Assembly: GCF_001421015.2 (NCBI RefSeq)
Contig: NZ_CP013023.1
Coordinates: 2,597,501-2,661,500 of the forward strand
Length of the DNA: 64,000 nt
Direction of reading: 5' to 3'
DNA from: Paenibacillus bovis
GTDB lineage: Bacteria; Bacillota; Bacilli; Paenibacillales; Paenibacillaceae
Positions 63,246 through 64,000 of this stretch are shown here, piece by piece; the stretch's first letter is position 1; each line of letters opens with the position of its first letter. A program made the position numbers and the translations under genes. The notes beneath the pieces are model-generated. The model was given only the letters and a program-made list of their open reading frames with translations. It had not been told where the DNA came from and ran no database searches.

Positions 63246-63865
63246 TCAAAAACCGCTCTTTTATTATTGGAATAGGTATAGGTATGATTGTAGGAGCAAT
63301 CCTGCTGCAAATCATGAATATCGGCAAGGGTCAGACGATGATGAACGGAAGCCAGCTTACACCCGAGCAGATTCAGGAAGCCGCACAGGCTCAAAATATG
63401 CAGGTGTTTGCTGCAAATCAAAAAGTATATACAAGCGAGCAGTGGAAGCAGCTTGAGGCGGAAGAGGCGGCCAAAAAAGCGGAAGCTCAAAAAGGAAGCA
63501 AATCTTCTTCAACCAAGGAACCTACAGCACCAACAAGCCCGGAGCAGCCAAAGGCATCGACTAATGAGTCTACTACTCAGCCCAAGCAGCCTTCGAGTAC
63601 CAGTACTACCAAGACGCAGCAATCCAAAACACCTGCTTCTCCTCAATCTCCCAATGTGAGTTTTACGATTAATCCCGGCGAGAATCTGGATGATGTAGCC
63701 TTTTCACTCAAAAAAGAAGGACTGATCGGTAGTCAGAGTGAATTTATTAATAAGGCTACAGAACGCAAGGCAAATACCAAGCTGCAGGTAGGTACGTTCG
63801 AGATCGGAAACAAACAGGATTACGATGATATTATCAGTATTATTACAGGACAGCCATCTTCATGA
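63242..63865 (+). CDS. Membrane-anchored protein with C-terminal MltG-like segment
   Basis: This 207-residue protein has an N-terminal membrane helix (SFIIGIGIGMIVGAILLQIM), a long Lys/Glu/Ser/Thr/Pro linker (about 60-140), and a C-terminal stretch FTINPGENLDDVAFSLKKEG with LIGSQSEFINKATERKA and LQVGTFEIG. This resembles the LysM-like start of the endolytic transglycosylase MltG (YceG), but the catalytic domain is absent. It may bind the cell wall. It starts at GTG overlapping the previous stop. Confidence 0.75.
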   Translation: MIKNRSFIIGIGIGMIVGAILLQIMNIGKGQTMMNGSQLTPEQIQEAAQAQNMQVFAANQKVYTSEQWKQLEAEEAAKKAEAQKGSKSSSTKEPTAPTSPEQPKASTNESTTQPKQPSSTSTTKTQQSKTPASPQSPNVSFTINPGENLDDVAFSLKKEGLIGSQSEFINKATERKANTKLQVGTFEIGNKQDYDDIISIITGQPSS

Positions 63866-63876
63866 GACGTTGCGAA

Positions 63877-63902
63877 AAGCAGCATGAAGGTGGCTGTTTT
63901 TC
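63877..63902 (+). terminator. Weak terminator after the last complete gene
   Basis: A short CAGC/GCTG stem, with flanking AAAA and TTTTT able to pair, lies just after the stop at 63865. The stem is small and bulged. Confidence 0.45.
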
Positions 63903-63933
63903 TGCTTGGAATACAATGAATCGATATTGGGTA

Positions 63934-63963
63934 TTGCGCATTGTAAGAGCCTTATGATATATT
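63934..63963 (+). promoter_or_regulatory. Candidate promoter of the next operon (rpsB expected)
   Basis: TTGCGC (63934-63939) and TATATT (63958-63963) are separated by 18 bases. The last 30 bases contain a GTGTT/AACAC dyad and could begin an rpsB leader, since rpsB follows this locus in Bacillales. The gene itself is outside the window. Confidence 0.45.
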
Positions 63964-64000
63964 AATTGGTGGTGTTAAAACACACGCTTTCTGATTTCAG

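Overview
The window is a contiguous stretch of a Gram-positive, endospore-former-type (Bacillales) chromosome, most likely Paenibacillus or a close relative. The gene order follows the Bacillus subtilis smc-ftsY-ylxM-ffh-rpsP-ylqC-rimM-trmD-rplS-rbgA-rnhB-ylqG-ylqH-sucCD-dprA-topA-trmFO-hslVU-fla/che-sigD series. It differs by adding lepB, yraN and comM, by carrying an extra block between comM and sucC, and by lacking ylqD, codV (xerC) and codY at their usual positions. The genus is inferred from gene order and protein character, not from a database search.

Region 1 (1-12.2 kb): the 3' end of smc, the SRP system (ftsY, ylxM, ffh), an HlyIII-family membrane protein, translation genes (rpsP, khpA, rimM, trmD, rplS), two unrecognised genes between trmD and rplS, signal peptidase I, the ribosome-assembly GTPase rbgA and RNase HII. 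Region 2 (12.4-17.3 kb): ylqG and ylqH, a FliK-like/FlhB-C-terminus-like pair outside the flagellar operon, then yraN and comM. Region 3 (17.3-21.3 kb): an accessory block with a reverse-strand unknown gene, a sulfite-oxidase-like molybdoprotein, two tandem paralogous 51-residue membrane-anchored proteins, a Thr/Ser-rich lipoprotein, and the divergent peroxide-defence pair ohr/ohrR.

Region 4 (21.4-30.9 kb): sucCD, dprA, topA, trmFO and the HslVU protease, followed by a strong terminator. Region 5 (30.9-31.8 kb) is an 860-base non-coding gap where B. subtilis carries codY. It holds several perfect dyads and a possible SigD promoter.

Region 6 (31.8-63.9 kb) is a complete fla/che superoperon. 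It contains basal body, rod, MS-ring and switch genes (flgB to fliJ), a MotE-like protein, fliK, flgD, a small flagellar operon protein, the hook/rod gene, swrD/flbD, fliL, fliM, fliY, cheY, the export apparatus (fliO, P, Q, R, flhB, flhA), flhF/flhG, chemotaxis genes (cheB, A, W, C, D), sigD, a FapA-family gene, a SwrB-like gene and an MltG-like fragment. Most genes overlap or are separated by a few bases, so they are probably co-transcribed and translationally coupled. Together they build a peritrichous-type flagellum with a B. subtilis-type CheC/CheD/FliY adaptation system, and SigD provides late-gene control. The last ~100 bases look like the promoter and leader of the next operon (rpsB is expected there).

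The most unusual things seen are the stand-alone FliK/FlhB-CC-like pair, the tandem 51-residue paralogues beside a molybdoenzyme, two perfect hairpins bracketing the hook gene inside the fla/che operon, the structured gap replacing codY, and repeated Ala/Pro/Thr/Ser-rich linkers enlarging flagellar and chemotaxis proteins.
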